DNA from: Planctomycetota bacterium
GTDB lineage: Bacteria; Planctomycetota; B15-G4
Length of the DNA: 62,765 nt
Reading direction: 5' to 3'
Assembly (NCBI GenBank): GCA_029259745.1
Contig: JAJDEO010000033.1
Coordinates: 1-62,765 of the forward strand
In this document: positions 25,033-33,704 of the stretch, piece after piece
Layout of the letters: the number at the start of each line of letters is the position of its first letter
Numbering within the stretch: the stretch's first letter is position 1
Notes under the pieces: generated by a model
What the model was told of the DNA's origin: nothing
The model's database searches: none
The model's input: the letters and a program-made list of their open reading frames with translations, nothing else
Made by a program: the position numbers and the translations under genes

Positions 25033-26492
25033 AGCGTGGGTGGTCCGTGCTCGTGCTGGCGTTGGCCGCGTGCGGCGAGCACACACAGCTGCCGGAGATC
25101 GAGCGCCCCGACGTGCTCGTGATCACGCTCGACACGCTCCGTGCCGACCACATGAGCCTCTACGGCTACGAACGCGACACCACGCCGAACCTCGACGCGT
25201 TTGCTGACGAGTGCTTCGTCTTCGAGCGGGCCTTCTCGAACAGCTCGTTCACGCCGCCGTCGCACGCATCGATCCTGACGGGCCGCTTTCCCAGCGAACA
25301 CGGGCTCATGCACTGGAAGCGCCGGCTCGATGCGAGCGTCCCCACGGCAGGCGAGCTGTTCGGAGAGCTGAGCTACCGCACGGCGGCGTTCTCGCCGATG
25401 TCCACGCTCTTCCACCTCGGCCTCGACCGCGGCTTCGACACAACCGTCTCGCCCGACTACACCACTCGCGCCAACGGCAACGTGCTCCTGGCCGGCGGCG
25501 CGGAGATGAACGCGGCTGCCTTGCCTTGGCTCACCGAAGGCGGCGACCCGTTCTTCGCCTGGATGCACTACTACGACGCGCACCGCCCGTTCGCGATCGC
25601 GGGTCGCGAGTGGGCCAGCCTGTATCGCCCCGACGGCGACTCGGTCGATGAGCGCGTCGGCGATGACGAGCTCTGGTATCAGCTCGACGGCGCCGACCGC
25701 CGGCGCATCGGCATCACGCCCGCGCAAACCGCATACATCAAGGACCGCTACGACGGCGGCATCAACCAGCTCGACGAACGCGTCGGCGAGCTGCTCGAGT
25801 CGCTGCGCGGCGCCGGCGTGCTGGACCGCGCCTGGGTCGTCATCACGGCCGATCATGGCGAGGTCATGGACGAGTACGTGGAAGAGTGGTTCTCGCACGA
25901 CCCACACCTCGTCGACGAGAATATCCACGTCCCGCTGCTCGTGCGTCCGCCCGGTGGGCTCGACGCGCCGAAACGCTTCGAGCAGCTCGTGCAGGGTGTC
26001 GACATCCTGCCCACGATGCTCGACGTCGCCGGTGCCCTGGACGACGAGTTCTCGGGGATGTCGTTCGCACCGCTGCTGCGCGGCGAGGCGATGACACCGC
26101 ACGCGTACGTCTTCGCCGACCGCATCGGCGATCCGATGCCGAAGAAGAAGGACGCCGACGGCAACCCGCGCGACCCGACCGACGTCGAGATCCGCCGCTC
26201 GCGCGATCGCAAGCAGAGCCTCCGCACGGAGACGCACAAGCTCATGGCGTTCCTCGATCGAGGGTCGGCGAAGGATCCCGGAGTGTTTGCGCTCTGGGAT
26301 GTAGGCGCCGAGTGGCGTGACGTCCAGAGCAAGGAGCCGCAAGTGCTCGACGAACTCGGAGCGATGTTCGGCGAACAGGTGCAAGCGCTCGAAACCTCGG
26401 ACCAGGACAACAGCGACGTCCCCGATCAGATCAAGAAGCAGCTGGAGAAGATGGGCTACATCGAGGGCGAAGAGGAGTCAGACGGCAAGTGA
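25029..26492 (+). CDS. Sulfatase/phosphotransferase-fold lipoprotein, Thr at the nucleophile position
   Basis: The protein has 487 residues with a lipoprotein signal (VLVLALAACGE), so it is outside the cytoplasmic membrane. The alkaline phosphatase/sulfatase fold is clear: LVITLDTLRADHMSLYGY (metal Asp), SFTPPSHASILTGRFPSEHG, DPFFAWMHYYDAHRPF, and VVITADHGEVMDEYV (metal Asp-His). The nucleophile site that is Cys or Ser in formylglycine sulfatases is Thr here (T-P-P-S-H), as in phosphoethanolamine-transferase-type members, so a phospho- or sulfo-transfer without formylglycine is likely. It is coupled on both sides (ATGA, GTGA) within the glycan operon, suggesting modification of the same glycan. 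Confidence 0.88.
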   Translation: MKRGWSVLVLALAACGEHTQLPEIERPDVLVITLDTLRADHMSLYGYERDTTPNLDAFADECFVFERAFSNSSFTPPSHASILTGRFPSEHGLMHWKRRLDASVPTAGELFGELSYRTAAFSPMSTLFHLGLDRGFDTTVSPDYTTRANGNVLLAGGAEMNAAALPWLTEGGDPFFAWMHYYDAHRPFAIAGREWASLYRPDGDSVDERVGDDELWYQLDGADRRRIGITPAQTAYIKDRYDGGINQLDERVGELLESLRGAGVLDRAWVVITADHGEVMDEYVEEWFSHDPHLVDENIHVPLLVRPPGGLDAPKRFEQLVQGVDILPTMLDVAGALDDEFSGMSFAPLLRGEAMTPHAYVFADRIGDPMPKKKDADGNPRDPTDVEIRRSRDRKQSLRTETHKLMAFLDRGSAKDPGVFALWDVGAEWRDVQSKEPQVLDELGAMFGEQVQALETSDQDNSDVPDQIKKQLEKMGYIEGEEESDGK

Positions 26493-27817
26493 CGACGTCG
26501 CCGAGCGACCGCCGCTGGACGATCGCGCTCGTCGTGCTCGCGCTCACCTTTCCGATCGGTGCGATCGTCCTCCCGTACATCGCCCCGTCACGCTCGAACA
26601 TGCCGGTCGTGCCGCGTACCCTCGCGGCGCCCGTCGTGCTCGTGACGGCCGCCGGCATGCAGGCCGGCCGCATCCACCACCTCGGCGGTGAACGCGACAT
26701 CACGCCGAGCCTCGACCGGCTCGCCGACATCGGCATCTCCTTCACGAACGGCTACGCTGACAACAACTTCGAGGCCGGCACGACGGCCGCGATGCTCACC
26801 GGCCAATGCGCGAAGTTCCACGGCATCGAGCGCCCGAGCGACGACCTCGTGCGCGACATCATGACGCTCCCTCAGCACCTTCGCCGCGCCGGCTGGACGA
26901 CGCTCGCCGTCGTCGCGAACAAGGCCAACGTCGGCAAAGGCTTCGAGCGCGGCTTCGACCGCTTCGAAGTCCGCGAAGGTGCCGACGCCCACACGGCCGT
27001 CGCCGAAGCGCTCGACCTCGTCGCCGCAACCGAGGGCGGCAACCCGCGCTGGTTCCTCTGGATCGACCTCGGCGACCTCGTCCCGCCGTACGGCCGCTCG
27101 CCCGCCGTCGACCCGAGCGCCTTCGCACCCGACATCCCCGACGAGTTCGGCACGACGCAGCAAGACTACGGCGTCACGGTTGAAGAGATGACGCGTCGCG
27201 GCTGGAACCGCACGCAGGCCGACTGGCTCTCGGCGCGCTACGACGCGGCGCTCGCGGATGTCGATGCTGCGATCGGCAAACTCGTCGCCGGCCTCGAGCG
27301 CGACCACTGGTTCGAGACGATCAATCTGATCGTCGCCGGAACATGCGGCACGCGCGTCGACGAACGCCCGGGCCTCATCGGCGCCCACGCTGCCGACCTT
27401 TACGAGCACTCGACGCGCGTCCCGCTCATCATCCACCTGCCGTCGCGCTACATCCGCGGCCTCGTCATCGACCGCTTCGTGCAGCCGTCAGACATCACAC
27501 CGACGCTGCTCGACCTGATCCTCAAGCGCAACGAACCGCTCAAGGGCCGCTCGCTACGACAAGTGATGATGCAACAGCAGCGCTTCCGCGACTCGGTCGC
27601 CACCGAGGGCTGGGTGCGCATCGGCAACACGGCTCCCTGGCGCGGCGTTGCCCTGCGCTCGCGCGACGACAAGCTGATCATGGACACGAGCCTCGGCCGT
27701 CGCGAGTTCTACGATCTCACCGCCGATCCCGGCGAACTCCAGCGCCGCAAGCTCTCGAACAAGCAGGTCGAGCTCCTCCTCGACCAGGCCGACGGCTGGC
27801 CCAAGCCCTGCCGGTAG
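26489..27817 (+). CDS. Catalytically degenerate sulfatase-fold protein (pseudoenzyme)
   Basis: The 442-residue protein starts at a GTG overlapping the upstream sulfatase stop. It has one N-terminal membrane anchor (TIALVVLALTFPIGAIVL). The fold is traceable: PSLDRLADIGISFTNGYADN, TTAAMLTGQCAKFHGIE, ALADVDAAIGKLVAGLE, STRVPLIIHLP and REFYDLTADPGELQR. The catalytic residues are gone. The metal-binding LDTLRAD is TAAGMQAG, the nucleophile position is Glu in EAGTTAAMLTG, and TADHGE is AGTCGT. It probably acts as a structural or regulatory partner of the adjacent active-type enzyme. Codon use is normal and no frame is broken, so this is not a pseudogene. Confidence 0.8.
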   Translation: MTTSPSDRRWTIALVVLALTFPIGAIVLPYIAPSRSNMPVVPRTLAAPVVLVTAAGMQAGRIHHLGGERDITPSLDRLADIGISFTNGYADNNFEAGTTAAMLTGQCAKFHGIERPSDDLVRDIMTLPQHLRRAGWTTLAVVANKANVGKGFERGFDRFEVREGADAHTAVAEALDLVAATEGGNPRWFLWIDLGDLVPPYGRSPAVDPSAFAPDIPDEFGTTQQDYGVTVEEMTRRGWNRTQADWLSARYDAALADVDAAIGKLVAGLERDHWFETINLIVAGTCGTRVDERPGLIGAHAADLYEHSTRVPLIIHLPSRYIRGLVIDRFVQPSDITPTLLDLILKRNEPLKGRSLRQVMMQQQRFRDSVATEGWVRIGNTAPWRGVALRSRDDKLIMDTSLGRREFYDLTADPGELQRRKLSNKQVELLLDQADGWPKPCR

Positions 27818-27945
27818 GTCGAGTGCGACGCGCCTGACACCCGGCGCGCTTCCCGCAATATGCGGCATCGTCGTCGATACGCTTTGGGCATGAGACGTGC
27901 ACCTGCGCCCACGTGCCCGGGCAACCCGGTGGTATCGTCACAGCG

Positions 27946-28545
27946 ATGACGACCTACCGCGCCCTCCTCGAAACGCTCGACGCCTGGTTTGCTCGCGGAC
28001 GTGATGCGGCGGGCCCTGACGTCATCCCTTGCAAGCGTGCGTGCTCGGCGTGTTGCCACGGCGTCTTCGACATCTCGGCGGCGGATGCCGAGCTCGTCGC
28101 CACCGGCTTGGCTGCGTTGCCGGCCGAAGAGGCAACACGCGTTCGCATACGCGCCACCGAACAGCTCCGCGAGTACGCGACGCACCTACCCGAGTGGACG
28201 TCACCGTGGAACGTCGACGCTCTCGACGAACGCGCTTTCGACGCGCTCACCGAGGCGCTTGCGACCGCGCCGTGTCCCGCGCTCGAGGATGACGGTGGCT
28301 GTGCGATCTACGCCTCGCGTCCAGCGACGTGTCGCATGACGGGCCTTGCCATGGACACTGTCAGCGTCGGCTGTCTCGACAACGAGTGCCCCATCCAGTC
28401 GGACTTCCCGCGCTACGCGGCGCTCGCGCCGGTGCCCTTTGATCTCATGGCCTTCGAGGACGACGCCGAGCGTCACGATGCCGCAGCCGCAGCGCGCGCC
28501 TTCCACACGACGACGATCGCCGGCGCCATCGCGCCACCGCGCTGA
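27946..28545 (+). CDS. YkgJ-type Cys-cluster protein
   Basis: The protein has 199 residues from an ATG at 27946. Residues ~25-40 carry CKRACSACCHGVFDIS, and a second block near residue 108 reads CPALEDDGGCAIYASRPATC. This is the Cys pattern of the YkgJ (zinc/iron-chelate-binding) family, thought to hold a metal or Fe-S cluster. A further pair, VGCLDNEC, follows. There is no signal peptide. Family members occur near many unrelated genes and their role is not settled. It stands alone between the glycan operon and the FG-GAP gene, about 130 bp after the former. Confidence 0.82.
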   Translation: MTTYRALLETLDAWFARGRDAAGPDVIPCKRACSACCHGVFDISAADAELVATGLAALPAEEATRVRIRATEQLREYATHLPEWTSPWNVDALDERAFDALTEALATAPCPALEDDGGCAIYASRPATCRMTGLAMDTVSVGCLDNECPIQSDFPRYAALAPVPFDLMAFEDDAERHDAAAAARAFHTTTIAGAIAPPR

Positions 28546-28784
28546 CGAGTCACGTCGTTCAAGCGACGAGTTCCCGCGTCTCCCCATGACACCGAAGTGT
28601 GCATGGAATGACTTTCGTTCGCACGCGGATCGGATTGCTCGGAATCGCGTCAGCTTCGTCAGAGTTTCGCGTCCCATGGCGCAACAAGGGAACCAGTGAA
28701 GCAACGAGAAGGCGAACGATACGTCGTGACAACGACAGCGCATTGCGTCGACTTCACTGTGTCCAACGACAAGGGAGAGACCCG

Positions 28785-31214
28785 ATGCATTCCACACACG
28801 CAACTCGTTGCGCCATGCTGTCGGCAGCACTCGCATGCTCGCTCAGTTCCATGGCCCACGCTGACGACATCACGTTGTCCAGAGTTTCGACAGCAGCGAT
28901 CACGCCTGGCTCGACGGTTTTGCTCGACATCGAAGCGGCACGACCGCTCGCCCAGGCGTGGATCGCGTTCGACGCGGCTGACTTTATCGAGCCGACGCTG
29001 TCATCCGGCCTCATGGCGCAAGCCCTCGTCGATGAGACGGGCTCGGCCCAGCTCTTACTGCGCATTCCACTCGACACACCGCCTGGCTTCGAGTTCCACG
29101 CTCGTGCGTTTGTCGCCGAGGACGGGGGACACACCACGTCGAACCAACTCACGCTCGGCATCGTCCCCACTCCATCGGCCGCAGCACTCTTCAACGGCAG
29201 CGCGCTGCTCACGGGCAACCTCCCGCTGTCGGTCGCCGTGGGCGATCTCAACGGTGACTCCTGGAACGACATCGTGTCCGCCTTCACGTCGCCCGCCGGG
29301 ATCCACGTGTTCCTCAACGACCAAACCGGCGGCTACGGCCCGGCCACACTTCTGCCGGGACGCGCTGCGATGATGGTCACGCTCGGCGACGTCAACGACG
29401 ACGGCGTGCTCGACGTCGTCAACACCGCGCTGACCGGCGACGTCGTTGTGCAGCTCGGCAAGGGCGACGGGACTTTCGGCCCCACGGTGTCGACGGAGGG
29501 CATGGGCTTCCACGATGTCGCGCTGAGCGACATGGACGGCGACGGCCACGTCGATGTCGTCACGGCGAACGCCTACGATGGCGGCGTCGTCGTCGCGCAC
29601 GGTCGCGGCGATGGAAGCTTCGGCACTCCCATGTTCTTCGAAGCCGGGGGTGGATGCCAAGAAGTCGACCTTGGTGACCTCAACGGAGACGGCCGAGTTG
29701 ACATCGTCGCCGCCAACGTCTTGTCGAACAGCATCTCGGTGTTGCTCGGTTCCGTCGAGGGCATGTACGCACCGGCGGTTCACTATCTCATGCTTGGAGC
29801 CACCGACATCACGATCACGGAGGTCAGCGGTGATGACATTCCCGATCTCGCGGTGACGAGCACGACGCTCAACGGAATCATGACGTGGAACGGCGTCGGT
29901 GACGGGACGTTCGAAGAAGGCGTTCTCCACAACGCAGGCCAGAAGACCAATAAGATCGAGTCCTATGACCTCGACGACGACGGGAAGCAAGAGCTCATCG
30001 CAACGAGTGAACTCTCAGGGGAAACCCTCGTCTTCAAGAGCACCAGTGACGGACTATTCAAGCCGCTGACCTACGGTGTCGGCTCCAAGCCCCGCGCGCT
30101 GGCGGTCGCCGACATGGGCGACGATGCAATCGCGGACATCGTCGTATCGAACTCGTGGAGTCACACGATCTCGATCCTCGTCGGAGAAGGAGACGCAACG
30201 TTCTCGGTGCCCGATAGCGTCGCCTTTGAACCCAGCACGCTCGGAGGCTTCGCTTACGGCGACATCAACGACGACGGAAGACCCGACTTAGCGATCTCCA
30301 TGTACCAAGGAATCATGATCCTCCTCGGGTCACCGGGAGAGGCCCTCTTCAAGTTGCACAATACGATCTACGAACTCGATACCGTGATCGCACTCAAGCT
30401 CGCAGATGTCGATGGCGACGGAGTCGACGACCTCGTGACGACGTACTATCTTGCATCTGTCGTCAGAGTTCGCTTGGGTGTTGGCGACGGCACGTTCGGG
30501 GAGCCCACCACGTCCACGACCGCCGCGTATCCCACCGACTTGGCGGTGGGCGACTTCAATGACGACGGCGCGTTCGACGTCGTCACCGTCCACGCGAACG
30601 ACGTGAGCGTCTTGCTCAGCCTCGGAAACGGGACGCTCGGCCCACCGACGCTCCATAGCGTCGGCTTCGTCCCCACTGATGTCGTGATCTTTGACGCGGA
30701 CGGCGATGGCCTCCTCGATATCGCAACGGTGAACTGGATCCCGAAGACCATCACGTTCCTCTACGGATTCGGGGACGGCTCGTTCGCCCCCAAGGTCAAG
30801 CTGAAGGTCGGATCGTTCATGCTCAGGATCGCTTCAGGCGACATGAATGGAGACGGACACACCGATCTCGTGATCGCCCAGACGGCGCCGAACGCCGTGC
30901 TGATCTTGCTCGGTGACGGTGCGGGCACCTACGGCGACGTGCAGTCGTATCCCGCGAGTGTCACGCCCGACAAGCTCGTGGTCTGCGACCTCAACGGCGA
31001 CGGAACCCTCGACATCGCGACGGCCTCGAACGTGGGCACCCCGACCGTGCTGCTGGGGTTGGGCGGACGCGAGTTCTCGCCCCAGGCGCACTTCGATGGC
31101 GGGTTGGAGTGCAGATTCCTCGCGGCGATCGACGTCACTGAGGACGGCAAGTTGGACCTCGTCGTGTCCAACGGCTACTACGGCAAGATCACCGTGCTGG
31201 CGAACCAGCAGTAA
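28785..31214 (+). CDS. Secreted FG-GAP/VCBS repeat protein, 14 repeats
   Basis: The protein has 809 residues from an ATG preceded by AAGGGAGAG. A signal peptide (residues 1-~28, ending SSMAHA) and a ~110-residue strand-rich domain lead into 14 FG-GAP/VCBS units. Each is marked by a Ca-binding-like motif: GDLNGDSWNDI, GDVNDDGVLDV, SDMDGDGHVDV, GDLNGDGRVDI and so on to IDVTEDGKLDL. Fourteen units would fit two seven-bladed propellers. Such proteins are extracellular and bind Ca2+; partners are unknown. No C-terminal sorting tag is seen. A strong hairpin follows the stop. Confidence 0.9.
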   Translation: MHSTHATRCAMLSAALACSLSSMAHADDITLSRVSTAAITPGSTVLLDIEAARPLAQAWIAFDAADFIEPTLSSGLMAQALVDETGSAQLLLRIPLDTPPGFEFHARAFVAEDGGHTTSNQLTLGIVPTPSAAALFNGSALLTGNLPLSVAVGDLNGDSWNDIVSAFTSPAGIHVFLNDQTGGYGPATLLPGRAAMMVTLGDVNDDGVLDVVNTALTGDVVVQLGKGDGTFGPTVSTEGMGFHDVALSDMDGDGHVDVVTANAYDGGVVVAHGRGDGSFGTPMFFEAGGGCQEVDLGDLNGDGRVDIVAANVLSNSISVLLGSVEGMYAPAVHYLMLGATDITITEVSGDDIPDLAVTSTTLNGIMTWNGVGDGTFEEGVLHNAGQKTNKIESYDLDDDGKQELIATSELSGETLVFKSTSDGLFKPLTYGVGSKPRALAVADMGDDAIADIVVSNSWSHTISILVGEGDATFSVPDSVAFEPSTLGGFAYGDINDDGRPDLAISMYQGIMILLGSPGEALFKLHNTIYELDTVIALKLADVDGDGVDDLVTTYYLASVVRVRLGVGDGTFGEPTTSTTAAYPTDLAVGDFNDDGAFDVVTVHANDVSVLLSLGNGTLGPPTLHSVGFVPTDVVIFDADGDGLLDIATVNWIPKTITFLYGFGDGSFAPKVKLKVGSFMLRIASGDMNGDGHTDLVIAQTAPNAVLILLGDGAGTYGDVQSYPASVTPDKLVVCDLNGDGTLDIATASNVGTPTVLLGLGGREFSPQAHFDGGLECRFLAAIDVTEDGKLDLVVSNGYYGKITVLANQQ

Positions 31215-31224
31215 CCGCACGTCC

Positions 31225-31263
31225 CCCTCGCGGTGTGTCGCCCGTGGCGGCGCACCGCGAGGG
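31225..31263. terminator. Bidirectional terminator hairpin
   Basis: A perfect 11-bp stem (CCCTCGCGGTG / CACCGCGAGGG) with a 17-nt loop that can itself pair lies between the stops of the convergent FG-GAP gene (31214) and the GT39-like gene (31272). No T-tract is present. Confidence 0.6.
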
Positions 31264-31271
31264 CTCTCCCG

Positions 31272-33134
31272 TCACTCAGCACTCATGTCGTACAGCTGGA
31301 TCGTGTGCTCGAGAACGAGGTCGGGCGTGCGGTCTTCCAGCCACGCGTAGTTCTCGGGGAAGCGCTTGAGCGTCGTGACGTTGATGGCGAACCAGCCGTC
31401 ACTCGGGCCTGGCTGGCCGGGTCGCGCAAAGGTCGGTGTCGACGTGATGCCCCAGTACTCGGGGTCGCCGGTGCCGTAGTAGTCGTAGGCGATGTGGTCG
31501 ATGTCGTTGGCGGCCATCCAGAGGCCGAGGGCGCGCGCGTCCTGGCCCCAGTCGTCGCCGATGACGGAGTAGTGCGGACCGTTCTCGGGGCCGCCAGCCC
31601 ACTCGTTGAAGTAGATGAGACCGTTCGGCATGCGTGCCAGGGACGCGACGATCGCCCAGAGCGCGAGGACCGTGCAGGCCACGGAGATCGTGCGCGTCAC
31701 CCGATCGCGGACGAGCAACACGAGCACTGCGATGACCGACACGACGAGGGGCGTCCAGTTCCGCCACGACACATCGCCGCGATCGTGGAACAGGACCTCC
31801 GCGACGACCGACAGCGCGACGATCGCGCCGAGCGCCGCCATGCGTGCAGCACCGCCGCGGATCGCCGCCGCAAAAGAACGACTCGCGAACACCAACAAGA
31901 ACGGAATCGCCGGCAACACGTACTTGAAACCGAGCTGGATATTGCCGCGACTGAAGACGACGAACAGCAGCACGGGATAAGCCATCAACATCCACTCGTG
32001 CGCGAACGAGCGCCGATGCCACCACCACGTCGCCAGCGCGACCGCCAACAGCAGCGACACACCCTCGGCGTTCTTGAGCAGCCAGAGGACGATGTAGAAG
32101 TTCCAGAAGCCGCCGCGGTTGATCTCGCCCCAGAAGTACGTCGGGTGACCTTCCGAGGCATGGTCGAGCTGCAGGTCGATGCCCTTCATGAACGAGAGCA
32201 TCGGGATCGGCGTCTCGGCGCCGAAGACGTCCTCGAGCCCTTGCTCGACCCAGCCCGGTTCGGCGATCTTGCCGTTCTCGCCTTCCACGGTGCCGTACCG
32301 GAAGACCACCCCGTTCTCGCCGCTGAGTGCGAAGCGCACGTGCTTGCGCGCGTCGGCCAGCGAACGCGCCTCGCCGCCATAGAGCAACCACAGCACGCCG
32401 ACCATCGCGAACAGCGCGAGGAAGGCCTGGCCGACGAGCGCGATCCGTCGACGCCGTACAGCCTCGACGAGTACGACGATGCCGATCACCGGCAGCAGCG
32501 CGAGCGCCGTGAGCTTCGAGCCGACGGCGAGCCCGAGCGTGATCGCGCCCCACCCAAGACTCGCGCGCGAATCGGTTTTCAACCAACGCCACACGTGGAA
32601 GCATGCGGCAAAGGAGAAGACCGTCACGCTGAAGTCGTTTGCCGCGATGCGCGTGTGCGCGACGATGCTCGGATTCGTGGCATACAACCACACGGCGACG
32701 AGCCCTGCGACGGGCCCGAACCCAAGGCGTGCCCAGCGCCAGACATACAGGCCGAGCAGCAGGCCGAGCAGGATCATCGGCAGGCGCGCGAGGAACAGCA
32801 TCGTGTGCGCGTCGGCGTTCGGCTGGTGAAACAGGAACGTGAACGCGATGCCGGGGCGAATCTGGTAGAGCTCGGGCAGCGCGATGTCGAGCGCGAGCAG
32901 CGGCAGGCCGATCAAATACTTGCTGAGCGGCGGGTGCTCGCGGTTGAGCGACAGATCGCCCGTCGCCACGTAGCTGTAGGCCGACACGATGTACATCGGC
33001 TCGTCGTACGTGTCCGACTTCGTCCATGCGCCCCACACTGCGAGGACCACGAACATGACGAGCGCCGCGACGCCGAGCGCGCGCTGTGACGTGGAGTTCG
33101 CGACTTCCGATTCGATGGGCGTTGTCGACGTCAT
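31272..33134 (-). CDS. GT39/ArnT-like membrane glycosyltransferase
   Basis: The 620-residue integral membrane protein starts at an ATG at 33134. TM1 (ALGVAALVMFVVLAVWGAW) is followed by the acidic loop SDTYDEPMYIVSAYSY and LNREHPPLSKYLIGLP. This is the D/E-containing first-loop signature of GT-C enzymes of the PMT/ArnT/GT39 class, which use lipid-phosphate sugars. About ten further helices follow, with a mid-protein outside loop (RKHVRFALSGENGVVFRYGT). The C-terminal ~110 residues are a soluble extracytoplasmic domain (WAGGPENGPHYSVIGDDWGQ). It could glycosylate proteins or envelope glycans. The upstream extension to 33773 is not used because it is not protein-like. Confidence 0.85.
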   Translation of the reverse strand: MTSTTPIESEVANSTSQRALGVAALVMFVVLAVWGAWTKSDTYDEPMYIVSAYSYVATGDLSLNREHPPLSKYLIGLPLLALDIALPELYQIRPGIAFTFLFHQPNADAHTMLFLARLPMILLGLLLGLYVWRWARLGFGPVAGLVAVWLYATNPSIVAHTRIAANDFSVTVFSFAACFHVWRWLKTDSRASLGWGAITLGLAVGSKLTALALLPVIGIVVLVEAVRRRRIALVGQAFLALFAMVGVLWLLYGGEARSLADARKHVRFALSGENGVVFRYGTVEGENGKIAEPGWVEQGLEDVFGAETPIPMLSFMKGIDLQLDHASEGHPTYFWGEINRGGFWNFYIVLWLLKNAEGVSLLLAVALATWWWHRRSFAHEWMLMAYPVLLFVVFSRGNIQLGFKYVLPAIPFLLVFASRSFAAAIRGGAARMAALGAIVALSVVAEVLFHDRGDVSWRNWTPLVVSVIAVLVLLVRDRVTRTISVACTVLALWAIVASLARMPNGLIYFNEWAGGPENGPHYSVIGDDWGQDARALGLWMAANDIDHIAYDYYGTGDPEYWGITSTPTFARPGQPGPSDGWFAINVTTLKRFPENYAWLEDRTPDLVLEHTIQLYDMSAE

Positions 33135-33329
33135 GGACACGAAGCGTTGGACGAGGCGAGGATAGTCGGGCGTCATGCTCGCAGATGCTCGCGCCGCATG
33201 CACTCGCGAGGCCTCGGCGTCTCCCAAAGAGTCACTCGTGCCGCGCGCGCGGTCTCGGCGATCGGTGCAGCGACGCACGCCCGCCACCGGTATGCTGCGC
33301 CGTGCCCCCCACTCCTCGGAGACTCCTCG

Positions 33330-33704
33330 ATGCCCACCGTCGCCGTCGTCGGCGCGTCCGCCGATCGCAACAAGTTCGGCAACGCGTCCGTCCGCGCCCA
33401 TCGCAATCAGGGCTGGACCGTCTTCCCGATCCACCCATCCGCCGACGAGATCGAGGGACTGAAGGCCTACGCCTCGGTGCGCGACGTGCCCGAGGCCATC
33501 GATCGCATCTCGGTCTACCTGCCGCCGTCGATCGGGCTCGACGTGCTTGACGACTACGCGGCCGTCCCCCACGACGAACTCTTCCTCAACCCCGGCTCCG
33601 AAAGTCCGCAGCTGATCGAAGCCGCCAAGAAGCTCGGGCTCGTGCCAATCGTGGCGTGCTCGATCGTCGACGTCGGTGAGAGCCCCGCGACGTGGATGGG
33701 GTGA
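33330..33704 (+). CDS. CoA-binding domain protein (YccU-like)
   Basis: The 124-residue protein starts at an ATG with GGAG upstream. It is a single CoA-binding Rossmann domain: TVAVVGASADRNKFGNASVR with the phosphate loop, WTVFPIHPSADEIEGLKAY, VSVYLPPSIG-type strands, and ELFLNPGSESPQLIEAAKKL. Stand-alone proteins of this kind resemble the CoA-binding half of succinyl-CoA synthetase alpha, but their role is not settled. The stop codon overlaps the start of the alcohol dehydrogenase gene (TGATG), so the two are coupled. Confidence 0.88.
   Translation: MPTVAVVGASADRNKFGNASVRAHRNQGWTVFPIHPSADEIEGLKAYASVRDVPEAIDRISVYLPPSIGLDVLDDYAAVPHDELFLNPGSESPQLIEAAKKLGLVPIVACSIVDVGESPATWMG

Noticed and set aside
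26489..27817. Second sulfatase-fold gene as an ordinary active sulfatase
   Set aside because: Metal ligands and nucleophile are all replaced, as shown by aligning it with its upstream neighbour.
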